A stretch of DNA of 64,000 nucleotides from the NCBI RefSeq assembly GCF_900105175.1, contig NZ_LT629771.1, positions 5,474,501 through 5,538,500 on the forward strand, given 5' to 3'. The position numbers were made by a program, and so were the translations under genes. This DNA is from Jiangella sp. DSM 45060. Its GTDB lineage: Bacteria > Actinomycetota > Actinomycetes > Jiangellales > Jiangellaceae. Below the pieces are notes generated by a model, which made no database searches, was not told the origin of the DNA, and saw only the letters and a list, made by a program, of their open reading frames with translations. Shown here in pieces: positions 43,909 to 52,699 of this stretch; position 1 is the first letter of the stretch, and each line of letters begins with the position of its first letter.

Positions 43909-45914
43909 TGGCGCGGCACGCGGCCGGACGGTCCGGCACCCGGGCCCGAGCGGCGCAGGCGGCGCGCGGCGGCGCACCGTCCCCGTCTCGGCCCGGCTCG
44001 GGCGACGCCGCTCTGCCGCCGGTGGCCGACGACCTCCCGCCTCCGCCTCCGGACGACGAACCACCGGTCAGCGACGACTACGTCGACCTCGCGGCGTCGG
44101 CGCGGCGGCAGCGGCGGTCGGTGGGCCGGCTGCGGGCGCTGGTCGAGCACAGCATCCGGCTCACGTGGGCCGCGGACCGGCGCGCGTTCGTCGTCACGAC
44201 GGTGCTGCAGCTGTTCGGCGCGGCCGTCATCGCGGCGCAGGTGCTGATCGTCAAGGCGGTGCTCGACGCCATCCTGGTGGTCGGCGACGGCGGCGGGGTC
44301 GGGCCGGTCGTGCTGCCCGTCGTGCTGCTGGCCACCATCACGGCGCTGGTGGCGGTCGCGTCGGCGATCCAGACCAACCAGCAGCGGCTGCTGTCCGAGC
44401 TGGTGCTGCGCTCGACCTGGCAGCAGCTGCTGGACGTCGCCGGTGCGGTGGGGCTGCGGGCGTTCGAGTCGCCGGAGTTCTACGACCGGCTGCAGCGGGT
44501 GCAGACCAACGCGCTGAGCCGGCCCTACCAGCTCACCCAGGGCCTGGTCGGCCTGGCCGGCGGGCTGGCCGGCTGCATCGGGCTGTCGATCGCGATCGTC
44601 AGCTTCGAGCCGGCGCTGCTGCCGATCCTGCTGCTGGCAGGCGTCCCGCTGTTCTTCAGCACCCGCCGCGAGAGCCGCCTGGAGTTCGACTTCGCCGTCG
44701 CGCAGACGCCGCGACTGCGGCTGCGTCAGTACCTCGGCCTGGTGCAGACCGGCCGCGACGAGGCGAAGGAGGTGCGGGCGTACGGGCTGACCGGCGCGCT
44801 GCGGGCCCGCTTCGACGCCGTCTACTCCGCGTACACCGATGACCTGCGGGTGCACCTGCGCCGCCGCACCCGGCTGGCCGTGGCCGGCAACCTCGCGTCG
44901 GCGGTGTTCCTCGCCGCCACCCTGCTGGCGCTGGTCTGGCTGGTCGGCCAGGGCCGGGTCACGCTGGCCGAGGCCGGCGCGGCGATCGTCGCGATCCGGC
45001 TGCTGGCCACCCAGGTCGGCACCCTGTTCAAGGGCGCGCAGCAGATCTTCGAGTCGGGGCTGTTCCTCGACGACCTCGACCGGTTCGTGGCGATGCGGCC
45101 GGAGGCCGAGCAGGCCGAGTCGGGCGCCCCGGCGCCGGCGTCGTTCGGCGCCCTGCACGCCGACGGCCTCAGCTTCACCTACCCGGGCAGCACGGCGCCG
45201 GCGCTGGACGACGTGTCGATCCGGCTGAACGCCGGCGAGATCGTGGCGCTGGTCGGCGAGAACGGCTCCGGCAAGACGACGCTGGCCAAGCTGCTGGCGA
45301 CGCTGTACGAGCCCGACGGCGGCACGATCCGCTGGGACGGCGTCGACGTCGCGGCGTACTCGCGGCCGGGGCTGCGCCGGTCGGTCGCCGTCGTCTTCCA
45401 GGACTTCGTCCGCTACCACCTGTCCGCGCGCGAGAACGTCGGCCTGGGCGACGCCGACCGCATGGACGAGATCGACGCCATCGCGGCGGCCGCCCGCCGG
45501 GCCGGCGTCGCCGACGTCATCCAGGACCTCCCGCACGGCTGGGACACCGCGCTGTCGCGGATGTTCAAGGGCGGCCGCGACCTCTCGCTGGGCCAGTGGC
45601 AGCGGGTCGCCCTGGCCCGCGCCTTCTTCCGCGACGCCCCGTTCGTCATCCTCGACGAGCCCTCGGCGTCGCTGGACCCGCGGGCCGAGCACGCGTTGTT
45701 CCAGTCACTGCGCGACCTGCTCGGCGGCCGGACGGTGCTGTTCATCTCGCACCGCTTCTCCACCGTCCGCACGGCCGACCGCATCTACGTCCTGAGCGAC
45801 GGCCGGGTGACCGAGCACGGCTCGCACGACGAGCTCATGGCCCGCGACGGCCACTACGCCGAGCTGTTCCGCCTGCAGGCCGCCGCCTACCTCTCCCCCG
45901 AAGCGTCGCACTGA
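43908..45914 (+). CDS. ABC exporter, fused permease-ATPase
   Basis: A 668-residue type IV half-transporter. A proline-rich cytoplasmic N-terminus of about 75 residues precedes six hydrophobic helices (FVVTTVLQLFGAAVIAAQVLIVKAVLDAILVVG, LLPILLLAGVPLFF). The ATPase domain starts near residue 405: Walker A GENGSGKTT from residue 450, signature DLSLGQWQRVALARAF, Walker B FVILDEPSASLDP. Coupled (TGATG) to the nucleotidyltransferase, as in lasso or class II peptide exporters, it could export a modified peptide or glycolipid. No peptidase C39 domain is present. Confidence 0.92.
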   Translation: MARHAAGRSGTRARAAQAARGGAPSPSRPGSGDAALPPVADDLPPPPPDDEPPVSDDYVDLAASARRQRRSVGRLRALVEHSIRLTWAADRRAFVVTTVLQLFGAAVIAAQVLIVKAVLDAILVVGDGGGVGPVVLPVVLLATITALVAVASAIQTNQQRLLSELVLRSTWQQLLDVAGAVGLRAFESPEFYDRLQRVQTNALSRPYQLTQGLVGLAGGLAGCIGLSIAIVSFEPALLPILLLAGVPLFFSTRRESRLEFDFAVAQTPRLRLRQYLGLVQTGRDEAKEVRAYGLTGALRARFDAVYSAYTDDLRVHLRRRTRLAVAGNLASAVFLAATLLALVWLVGQGRVTLAEAGAAIVAIRLLATQVGTLFKGAQQIFESGLFLDDLDRFVAMRPEAEQAESGAPAPASFGALHADGLSFTYPGSTAPALDDVSIRLNAGEIVALVGENGSGKTTLAKLLATLYEPDGGTIRWDGVDVAAYSRPGLRRSVAVVFQDFVRYHLSARENVGLGDADRMDEIDAIAAAARRAGVADVIQDLPHGWDTALSRMFKGGRDLSLGQWQRVALARAFFRDAPFVILDEPSASLDPRAEHALFQSLRDLLGGRTVLFISHRFSTVRTADRIYVLSDGRVTEHGSHDELMARDGHYAELFRLQAAAYLSPEASH

Positions 45915-45917
45915 CCC

Positions 45918-46655
45918 GTGGGCGACGCGCTGCGCCGAGCCCTCGACCGGCCCGTCCTCCTGGTGCTGTTCGGCACGCTCGGACTGCTGATCGCGATGGC
46001 CGCGACGGGTTGGGGCGTCTGGTCACTGGTCCAGGTGGCCAGCCTCGGCGACCTGCGGCCCTGCGACCACGACTTCAGCGGCCGCTGCCTGACCGAGCGC
46101 GACGCGCTCGTCGAGGAGCAGTCCTGGAGCGGTGGACGCAGGATGGACACGACCCCGACGTGGCGGCTCGCGATCGACGGGGGGCTGCCTTCGGCCGAGG
46201 ACACGGATCGTCTGTACATGGAGTTCCGCCCGCAAGACGATCTCGGCGACCTGACGCAGGGGATCCGCGTGACGGTCGTCTTCATCGACCGGGATGCGGC
46301 CTGGCTGCGGCTGCCGTCCGGCGCGACGCTCGAGTCGGTGGAACATCCCCGCTATACATGGGCGCCGTCGTTCGGCGTGGCGTTGATGATCGCCGGGCCG
46401 AGCCTCTCCGCCATCCTCACCGGCGTCCGAGGCCGGCGCGGCGGCTGGGCGGCACGCACGCCCAGCGCCGGGTACGGCCCCGATCGCTGGTGGCTGTTGT
46501 CGGTGGTGGGCCTCGCCGGGTTCGTCGTCCAGCTCGCGTTCCCGCGGCCACCGGCCCGCCTCGTGATCCTCGGCGTGCTGCTGCTCGGCGGGCTCATCGC
46601 CCTCGGGCTCTGGCTGGTGCTACCTCGGCGCTCGTCCGGGCGGCATGCCCGCTGA
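45918..46655 (+). CDS. Uncharacterised membrane protein
   Basis: A 245-residue protein from GTG 45918, three bases after the ABC exporter stop, so probably in the same transcript. One N-terminal helix (PVLLVLFGTLGLLIAMAATGWGVWSLVQVA), an extracytoplasmic part of about 100 residues with two cysteines (RPCDHDFSGRCLTERDALVEEQ), and three more helices from residue 150. No recognised domain. The CDHDFSGRC pair suggests a disulfide in the exposed loop. Confidence 0.72.
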   Translation: MGDALRRALDRPVLLVLFGTLGLLIAMAATGWGVWSLVQVASLGDLRPCDHDFSGRCLTERDALVEEQSWSGGRRMDTTPTWRLAIDGGLPSAEDTDRLYMEFRPQDDLGDLTQGIRVTVVFIDRDAAWLRLPSGATLESVEHPRYTWAPSFGVALMIAGPSLSAILTGVRGRRGGWAARTPSAGYGPDRWWLLSVVGLAGFVVQLAFPRPPARLVILGVLLLGGLIALGLWLVLPRRSSGRHAR

Positions 46656-47118
46656 CAACGCGCGCGTCACAGTCGCGGGCTCGATGTCACGGCAGCGGTC
46701 TTCGGGGCGACGAGGGGACGCCGGAAGCGATAGACATGTGGGCGCGCCGGATCCGGCCGCGGCCCGCCTCCCCGGCCATCACCGCTGACCAGCGCCGGTT
46801 TCGATCAGTGAATCGGCGGGCCCGCGGAGACCGGCGCCCAGGCCGTCGAAACCGGGTGAGATGTCGGTAATGTCGGACTTGCCGCGCGTCTCGTGTCTCC
46901 CGATGTTTCAACGTGTCACACGTCGGGCGGTGACGCTGCACGATCGTGTGGGGAGTGTCACTCTGGTGACATCTCCACCAGAGTGCGAAGGGACGGCCCA
47001 TGGCGATCGGGGTGCGCCGAGCGGCCGTCGACCGCGCACCACAGGCCGGCGTGGCGGCCGGTCGGACCAGCCAGGTCCCGGCCGCCACGCCTGATCAACG
47101 AAACGGGGAACGAGTCAC
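46656..47118. other. Gene-poor region with palindromes upstream of the 109-residue protein
   Basis: No frame here has convincing codon bias or domains. The region is less GC-rich than its flanks. It contains ACGTGTCACACGT (46911-46923, perfect palindrome) and TGTCAC-TCTG-GTGACA (46956-46971), both suited to a dimeric regulator. Nothing else is evident. Confidence 0.5.
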
Positions 47119-47448
47119 GTGAGCCAGCCCGCTCAACTTCCGCGCCGCTTCGGCCTGCACCGCCGCTACGACCTCACCGGCGTCTCCGGCACCGGCCTGG
47201 TGGCCTACGGCACGCAGTACCCCACCGGCCGCGTCACCCTGGCCTGGTGCTGCTCGGAGGTCCAGTCGGTCGCCGTCTACGACGACATCGACGACGTCCA
47301 GCGCATCCACGGCCACGGGGGCCTCACCGAGGTCCGCTGGATCGACCCGCCGGCCGCGCCCGAGCCCACGGCGAGCGCCCACCCGACCGGGTTCACCGTG
47401 CTCAACGCGCGGGCCCGCTGCGCCACCGCCGCCCAGCAGACGGCGTAG
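47119..47448 (+). CDS. Small uncharacterised protein
   Basis: A 109-residue protein from GTG 47119 with GGGGAACGAG upstream. The sequence (RRFGLHRRYDLTGVSGTGLVAYGTQYPTG, VTLAWCCSEVQSVAVYDDIDDVQRIHGHGGLTEVRWID) suggests a compact beta-rich fold of the kind encoded singly in many actinomycetes. It has a CC pair and no signal peptide. It may be controlled by the palindromes just upstream. It ends two bases before the convergent dehydrogenase gene. No function assigned. Confidence 0.65.
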   Translation: MSQPAQLPRRFGLHRRYDLTGVSGTGLVAYGTQYPTGRVTLAWCCSEVQSVAVYDDIDDVQRIHGHGGLTEVRWIDPPAAPEPTASAHPTGFTVLNARARCATAAQQTA

Positions 47449-47449
47449 C

Positions 47450-48436
47450 TCAGCCCAGCACGACCGGCGCGCCGCGGGCGGCAGACCACGAGGCCGCCAG
47501 CGCCACCCGCGTCGCCGCCAGCCCGTCCTCCCCGGTGACGGACGGACGGCGCCGGTGGCGGGCGGCGTCGAGGAACTCCTCGATCATGGCCTGGTTGGCG
47601 TCGGACCCCCACGCCGGCCAGTCCAGCCGCCCCGGCGGCGCGCGGTGCACGGTGAGGTGCTGGCTGAAGGCGTCGACCGCGATCGTGCCGTGCTCGCCGA
47701 CCAGCTCGAGGGTGAGCCCGCCCCAGGTGGGATACCCCTCCGGACGGCTCCAACTGGAGTCGATGGTCGCGAACACACCGCCCGGGTAGCCGAGCATGAC
47801 CAGCGCCCCGGTCTCGACGGCGACGGTGTCGCGGTGCAGGACCCGGTTGGTGGCCGCGTACACCTCGACCGGGTCCTGACCCAGGTACCAGCGCAGGACG
47901 TCGGCCAGGTGCACGACGTGGTCCATGACGGCGCCGCCGCCGGCCAGCACGGGGTCGGCGAACCAGGCGCCGTGCCTCGTGGGCAGCACGCTCTGGTTGG
48001 TGCCGGTGCACGCGTAGACCTGGCCGAGCGCGCCGTCGGCGAGCAGCGCCGCGGACTCGCGCAGCGGCGGGCTGAACCGCATGGGGAACGCCGTCATCAG
48101 CGGCACGCCGGCCGCGGCGCACACGTCGACGATCGCGCGGGCATCGTCCTCGTTCGTGGCGAGCGGCTTCTCGCAGAGGACGGCGACGCCGGCCGCCGCC
48201 GCCTGTTCGACGAGGCGGCGGTGGTGCACCGTCTCGGACCCGACGACGACGGCGTCGACGGCGTCCAGCAGCCGCTCGCGCGAGGAGAACCACGGCACCC
48301 CGTGCGCCTCGGCCCAGCGGGTGCCGCGCTCGGCGTCGTCGTCGGTGACGCCGGCCGCCTCTGCTCCGGCGGCCCGGACGTTGCCGACGTAGGCGTCGAC
48401 GTGCACGTGGGCGGTGGACAGGAACCCGACTCTCAT
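47450..48436 (-). CDS. Gfo/Idh/MocA-family NAD(P)-dependent sugar dehydrogenase, second copy
   Basis: A 328-residue oxidoreductase: RVGFLSTAHVHVDAYVGNVR, AVVVGSETVHHRRLVEQAAAAGVAVLCEKPLATN (EKP motif with catalytic lysine), MTAFPMRFSPPLRE, and GGGAVMDHVVHLADVLRWYLG with the catalytic histidine. It oxidises or reduces a hydroxyl of a sugar with NAD(P). Its ATG overlaps the stop of the sister dehydrogenase gene. It is the last gene of a five-gene sugar operon. Confidence 0.91.
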   Translation of the reverse strand: MRVGFLSTAHVHVDAYVGNVRAAGAEAAGVTDDDAERGTRWAEAHGVPWFSSRERLLDAVDAVVVGSETVHHRRLVEQAAAAGVAVLCEKPLATNEDDARAIVDVCAAAGVPLMTAFPMRFSPPLRESAALLADGALGQVYACTGTNQSVLPTRHGAWFADPVLAGGGAVMDHVVHLADVLRWYLGQDPVEVYAATNRVLHRDTVAVETGALVMLGYPGGVFATIDSSWSRPEGYPTWGGLTLELVGEHGTIAVDAFSQHLTVHRAPPGRLDWPAWGSDANQAMIEEFLDAARHRRRPSVTGEDGLAATRVALAASWSAARGAPVVLG

Positions 48437-49425
48437 GCGGCCACCTCCACGTCCGCGGGCCGGCCGGTGGCGATCGACCGCCCGATCGCCGTCGCGATGC
48501 GCACCGCGGCGAGTGCGTCGTCTGCGGTCACGATCGGCGCCGCGACGCCGCGGACGACGTCGAGAAAGTGCCGCAGCTGGATCGCGTAGGGCGACTCGGC
48601 GAGTGGGCTGGACGGCAGCGGCATCGGCCCCGCCGCGGACCCTGCCCGCAGGTTCGGCCGCACCGGCGCGCTGCGGTCGGAGTCGAACTCGAGCAGGCCG
48701 CTGGTCCCGGCGATCTCGGCCCGGGTGCGAAACGTCGGCGGCGGCTGCGCCCACGACGCCTCGACGTGGCTGATCGCGCCCGGCGCGTGCCGCAGGATGG
48801 CCAGGACGTGGTCGGGCGCGTCGGGGCGAGCGGCCCGGACGCTGCGCGCGTGCACGCCCACCACCTCGCCGGCCACCCAGCGGGCGTAGTCGAGGTCGTG
48901 CACCATCAGGTCGAAGCAGAGCCCGCCCGAACGCGCCTCGTCGAGGTGCCACCGGTCGGCCGGGGGCTGGAACGACGCCCGGGTCAGCCGCAGCACGGCC
49001 GGCTCGCCGACGGCGCCCGCGTCGACCGCCGCCTTCGCCGCCGCGTATTCGGGGAAGAACCGCACGACGTGGGCGGGCAGCAGCGCCACGCCGGCCTCCC
49101 GGCAGACCGCGATCATCTCCGCCGCCTCGCCGGGCGTCCGGGCCAGCGGTTTCTCGCAGACGACGGCGCGCCCGGCCTTGGCCGCGCGGACGGTGACCTC
49201 GTGGTGCAGGTCGGTGGGCACGCAGACGTCGACGACGTCGACCTGGTCGAGCAGCTCGTCCAGGCCGGCGCAGACCCGCATGCCGTACTCGTCGGCCAAT
49301 CGCGTGGGCGGAGCGGACCCGCCCAGCACTGCCGTCAGCCGGGCGTCCGGGCAGGCCGCCCACGCCGCCGCGTGGACGGACCCCATGAAGCCGGCCCCGA
49401 CGATGCCGATCCGCGTGCGGCTCAC
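48433..49425 (-). CDS. Gfo/Idh/MocA-family NAD(P)-dependent sugar dehydrogenase, first copy
   Basis: A 330-residue oxidoreductase: RIGIVGAGFMGSVHAAAWAA, VDVCVPTDLHHEVTVRAAKAGRAVVCEKPLART, LPAHVVRFFPEYAAAKAAV and GGLCFDLMVHDLDYARWVAG. With the sister gene it likely handles the transported sugar, for example interconverting hydroxyl and keto forms. GTG 49425 overlaps the permease stop (GTGA). An open frame runs further upstream but is inside the permease gene. Confidence 0.91.
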   Translation of the reverse strand: MSRTRIGIVGAGFMGSVHAAAWAACPDARLTAVLGGSAPPTRLADEYGMRVCAGLDELLDQVDVVDVCVPTDLHHEVTVRAAKAGRAVVCEKPLARTPGEAAEMIAVCREAGVALLPAHVVRFFPEYAAAKAAVDAGAVGEPAVLRLTRASFQPPADRWHLDEARSGGLCFDLMVHDLDYARWVAGEVVGVHARSVRAARPDAPDHVLAILRHAPGAISHVEASWAQPPPTFRTRAEIAGTSGLLEFDSDRSAPVRPNLRAGSAAGPMPLPSSPLAESPYAIQLRHFLDVVRGVAAPIVTADDALAAVRIATAIGRSIATGRPADVEVAA

Positions 49426-50306
49426 TTGATCGCTCCCGACGTCAGTCCGCGGACGAACTGCCGCGAGAAGATGATGAACAGCGCCAGCATCGGCAGCGCC
49501 GCCAGCGTCAGCACCGCGAGCACGGCGTTCCAGTCGCTGACGAACTGGCCGAGGAACAGCTGGGTGCCCAGCGTCACCGTGCGGACGCCCTCGCCGGGTG
49601 TGAGGATCAGCGGGAACCACAGGTCGTTCCAGATCGGCAGCATGGTGTACACGCCGATGGCGGCCAGGCCCGGCCGCACCAGCGGCAGGGCCAGCGCGTA
49701 CACCCGGTACTCGCTGGCGCCGTCGATGCGGGCCGCGTCCTTCAGGTCACCGGGCACCTGTTTGAAGAACGCGGTCAGCACGAACACGGCCAGTGGCAGC
49801 CCCATCGCGGTGTACACCAGCACCAGTCCGGCCAGCGAGTTCACCAGGTTCAGCCGGACCATGAGGTCGAGGATGCCGACCGTGCCGAGCCGGATCGGGA
49901 TCATGATCCCCACCGCCATGTACAGCGAGATGACGGTGATGCCCGCGAACCGGTACTCGGCGAGGGCGAACGCGGCCATCGACCCGAGCAGCAGCACCAG
50001 GACCACCGTACTGACGGTGACGATGAAGCTGTTGAGGAAGTACAGCTCGAACCGGGCCCGGGTGAAGACCGTCTCGAAGCCGCCCAGGTCCAGCGTCGAC
50101 GGCGTCGGGAACGCGAACGGCTCCTCGAAGATCGCCTGGCGAGACTTGAACGCGTTCATGACGATCAGCGCGATCGGCCCGCACGCCACGACGACGTAGG
50201 CGATCAGGATGAGGTGCGGGACGGCCACGCCGGCCCGCGCCCGCCAGGTCCGGCCCGCCCGCGGCGGCCGCGCGACACCGCGGGGCGGGGTGCTCACAGC
50301 GCTCAC
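49422..50306 (-). CDS. Carbohydrate ABC transporter permease (MalG-like)
   Basis: A 294-residue protein with six hydrophobic helices and the EAA loop DAARIDGASEYRVYALALPLVRPGLAAIG, which contacts the ATPase. The C-terminus RQFVRGLTSGAIK is typical of carbohydrate-uptake permeases. GTG 50306 is preceded by AGGAG. It begins 10 bases after the MalF-like gene. No dedicated ATPase gene is present, so a shared MsiK-type ATPase elsewhere is expected, as is common in actinomycetes. Confidence 0.93.
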   Translation of the reverse strand: MSAVSTPPRGVARPPRAGRTWRARAGVAVPHLILIAYVVVACGPIALIVMNAFKSRQAIFEEPFAFPTPSTLDLGGFETVFTRARFELYFLNSFIVTVSTVVLVLLLGSMAAFALAEYRFAGITVISLYMAVGIMIPIRLGTVGILDLMVRLNLVNSLAGLVLVYTAMGLPLAVFVLTAFFKQVPGDLKDAARIDGASEYRVYALALPLVRPGLAAIGVYTMLPIWNDLWFPLILTPGEGVRTVTLGTQLFLGQFVSDWNAVLAVLTLAALPMLALFIIFSRQFVRGLTSGAIK

Positions 50307-50316
50307 TCTGGGCTCC

Positions 50317-51276
50317 TCATAGTTGGTAGCTCTGGATGCGTCGCTGCCAGCCGTAGAAGTACGCCAGCACGCCGGCCAGGATGAGCAGGAACATCATGGT
50401 GGCGACGGTGGCGCCCATGGTGCTGGAGCCCTGCTGGAGCTGGAAGCCGAAGAAGGTGCGGAAGAAGAGCGTCCCCATGATGTCCGAGGCGAAGTCCGGA
50501 CCGGCCAGAGCGCCCTTGACGGTGTAGATCAGGTCGAAGGCGTTCATGTTCGCCACGTAGGTGATGACGGAGACGATGCCGACGGTGGGCAGGATCAGCG
50601 GGAACTTCACCCGCCAGAACGTCGACCAGGCGCCGGCGCCGTCGACCGTCGCCGCCTCGATCAGCTCGTCCGGGATGCTGATGAGGACGGCGTAGAAGAG
50701 GATCATCGGGATGCCGATGTACTGCCACACCGACATCAGCGCGAGCGTCACCAGGGCGGTGCTCGACTGCCCCAGCAGCGGCGTCTCGACGAACCCCCAC
50801 ACCGGGCTGATGATCAGCTGCCAGATGAACCCGACGATGACGACGCTCAGCGTCGTCGGGATGAACAGCAGCGTGCGGTACGCCGACCGCCCCCGCAGCG
50901 TGGGGGCGGCCAGCAGCGCCGCGAGCAGCAGGCCGATCGGGTTCTGGACGAAGAAGTGCACGGCGAAGAACACCAGGTTGTTCCACACCGCGTTCCAGAA
51001 CGCGTCGGAGAGCAGGTCGTCGGAGAGCAGGTGGACGAAGTTGTCCAGGCCGACGAACGTCTGGACCCCGTCGACCGGGGCGTACAGGCTGAGCCGCAGC
51101 GAGTCGAGCAGCGGGTAGACCATGAAGATCGTGTAGATCGCCGCCGCCGGTGCGATGAAGACGACCAGATGGGTGCGGAACCGGCGACGCGGGCGGGCGG
51201 CGGGCGTCGGCGCCACGGCCGGCGTGCTCGCGGCCGTGGCGTCGATGCCGATCCCCTCGGGAGGCGCCGAGGTCAT
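50317..51276 (-). CDS. Carbohydrate ABC transporter permease (MalF-like)
   Basis: A 319-residue protein with six hydrophobic helices and an EAA loop (LIEAATVDGAGAWSTFWRVKFPLILPTVG). The N-terminal cytoplasmic segment is about 35 residues. It forms the channel with the MalG-like protein. GGAGAA precedes the ATG, and the gene starts 9 bases after the solute-binding protein stop. Confidence 0.93.
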   Translation of the reverse strand: MTSAPPEGIGIDATAASTPAVAPTPAARPRRRFRTHLVVFIAPAAAIYTIFMVYPLLDSLRLSLYAPVDGVQTFVGLDNFVHLLSDDLLSDAFWNAVWNNLVFFAVHFFVQNPIGLLLAALLAAPTLRGRSAYRTLLFIPTTLSVVIVGFIWQLIISPVWGFVETPLLGQSSTALVTLALMSVWQYIGIPMILFYAVLISIPDELIEAATVDGAGAWSTFWRVKFPLILPTVGIVSVITYVANMNAFDLIYTVKGALAGPDFASDIMGTLFFRTFFGFQLQQGSSTMGATVATMMFLLILAGVLAYFYGWQRRIQSYQL

Positions 51277-51285
51277 CCGTTCTCC

Positions 51286-52605
51286 TTACTGCTGCGGCTC
51301 GTACCAGCGCTCCAGGCCCGCCTGGGCCTGGGCGGCGGCATCGGCCGGCTGGACGGTGCCGTTCAGCACCTGCGCGCTGAGGTCCCAGAGCTGGTTCTCC
51401 AGGTTGGGCTCACCGCGCGAGAGGATCTGGTACGAGTTGCGGATGGTCGACTCGCAGTCCTCGCGCCAGCTGAGGAACTCCTGCGCCAGCGGGTCGTCGA
51501 CCTCGACGTCGTGGTCGGACATCGGGAAGAACCCCGGCAGCTCGTTGGCGTACAGGTCCGCGAACTCGGCCGAGGTGGTCCACTCCAGGAACGTCCTGAC
51601 CTCGTCCGGGTGCTCGGTGGCCGCGTTCATGCCGATGCCGATGTCGGTGTGGTCGCTGATGTAGCAAGCGTCCTGGCCCTCCGGCAGCGGCGGGCCGAAC
51701 GCGCCCATCTCGAAGTCCGCCTGCTCGTTGAAGAGCGCGATCTCCCAGGAACCGGCCGGGAAGATCGCCCCGCGGCCGAGGGTGAACATGTTCTGCGCGT
51801 CCGGGTAGGTCATCGACTCGTAGCCGCTGGGCAGGAACTCCGCCCACGAGGCCAGCTCGGTGAAGGCGGCGACGTACTGCTCGTCGTCGAACTGCTCGGC
51901 CCCGTCGATGAGCGCCTGCCGGCCCTCCTCGCCGTTCCAGTAGTTCGGGCCGATGTTCTGCAGGCCCATGGTCGCCGCCTCCCATTGGTCGGCGGTGCCC
52001 ATCACCAGCGGGGCGTACGTGCCGTCGGCGGCGATCGTGCCGAGCAGCTCGTGGAACTGCTCCTCCGTCTCCGGCGGCGTGAGGCCGAGCTCGTCGAACG
52101 CCGTCTTGTTGTAGAGGAAGCCGTGGATCACCGACGCCATCGGGACGCAGAACGACTCCGAGCCGTCGTCGGTCGACCACGCGGCCCGGGCGACGTCGCC
52201 GAAGGCGTCCATCCCCTCGAGGTCGGTGAGCGAGGCGAGGTGGCCCTCCTCGAACAGGCGCAGGGAGACGTCGAACGGGCGGCAGGTGATGAGATCGCCC
52301 GCCGTGCCTCCGGAGAGCTTCGCGTCGAGCGCGGCGTCGTACTCGTCCGGCGCCGTCGGCTGGAACGTCACCCGGATGTTGGGGTGCTGCTCGTGGAACG
52401 CGGGCAGGATGACGTCCTCCCAGATGGCGAGGTCGTCGTTGCGCCAGCTCTCCATGACCAGCGTGACCTGGCCGCCGCTGCTGCCGCCGCCGTCGTCGCC
52501 GTCGGCGGCGTCGGTGTTCTCCCGCGGATCGGAACTCTCGCCGCAGGCAGCGAGCACCAGGACCGCGCACACGGCCGGTGCCAGCCGGCCGAGTCGGTTC
52601 GACAT
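51286..52605 (-). CDS. Extracellular sugar-binding lipoprotein
   Basis: A 439-residue family 1 solute-binding protein. The lipobox is LVLAAC (lipidated cysteine at residue 21), followed by an acidic linker (DPRENTDAADGDDGGG). The body has VTLVMESWRNDDLAIWEDVILPAFHEQHPNIRVTF, YDAALDAKLSGGTAGDLI and GRGAIFPAGSWEIALFNEQ. It delivers a mono- or oligosaccharide to the permeases. It heads the uptake operon, downstream of a terminator-like hairpin that separates it from the 1512-residue enzyme gene. Confidence 0.93.
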   Translation of the reverse strand: MSNRLGRLAPAVCAVLVLAACGESSDPRENTDAADGDDGGGSSGGQVTLVMESWRNDDLAIWEDVILPAFHEQHPNIRVTFQPTAPDEYDAALDAKLSGGTAGDLITCRPFDVSLRLFEEGHLASLTDLEGMDAFGDVARAAWSTDDGSESFCVPMASVIHGFLYNKTAFDELGLTPPETEEQFHELLGTIAADGTYAPLVMGTADQWEAATMGLQNIGPNYWNGEEGRQALIDGAEQFDDEQYVAAFTELASWAEFLPSGYESMTYPDAQNMFTLGRGAIFPAGSWEIALFNEQADFEMGAFGPPLPEGQDACYISDHTDIGIGMNAATEHPDEVRTFLEWTTSAEFADLYANELPGFFPMSDHDVEVDDPLAQEFLSWREDCESTIRNSYQILSRGEPNLENQLWDLSAQVLNGTVQPADAAAQAQAGLERWYEPQQ

Positions 52606-52642
52606 GAGATCTCCCGTGAGGTTCGAGGGGTTGAGGATCCGG

Positions 52643-52681
52643 GTCCGGCGCCGGCCCGCGGGTGGCGGGCCGGCGCCGGAC
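52643..52681 (-). terminator. Strong hairpin between the multidomain enzyme and the uptake operon
   Basis: A perfect 17-bp GC stem (52643-52659 with 52665-52681) and 5-base loop lie 19 bases after the stop of the large secreted enzyme gene on the minus strand. It probably ends or attenuates that transcript before the solute-binding protein gene. Confidence 0.78.
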
Positions 52682-52699
52682 GTCGGCTGTCAGCGATCG

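Noticed and set aside
46861-47094. A 77-residue frame in the 46.7-47.1 kb gap
   Set aside because: No ribosome site, mixed composition, and it covers the palindromes and likely promoter of the next gene.
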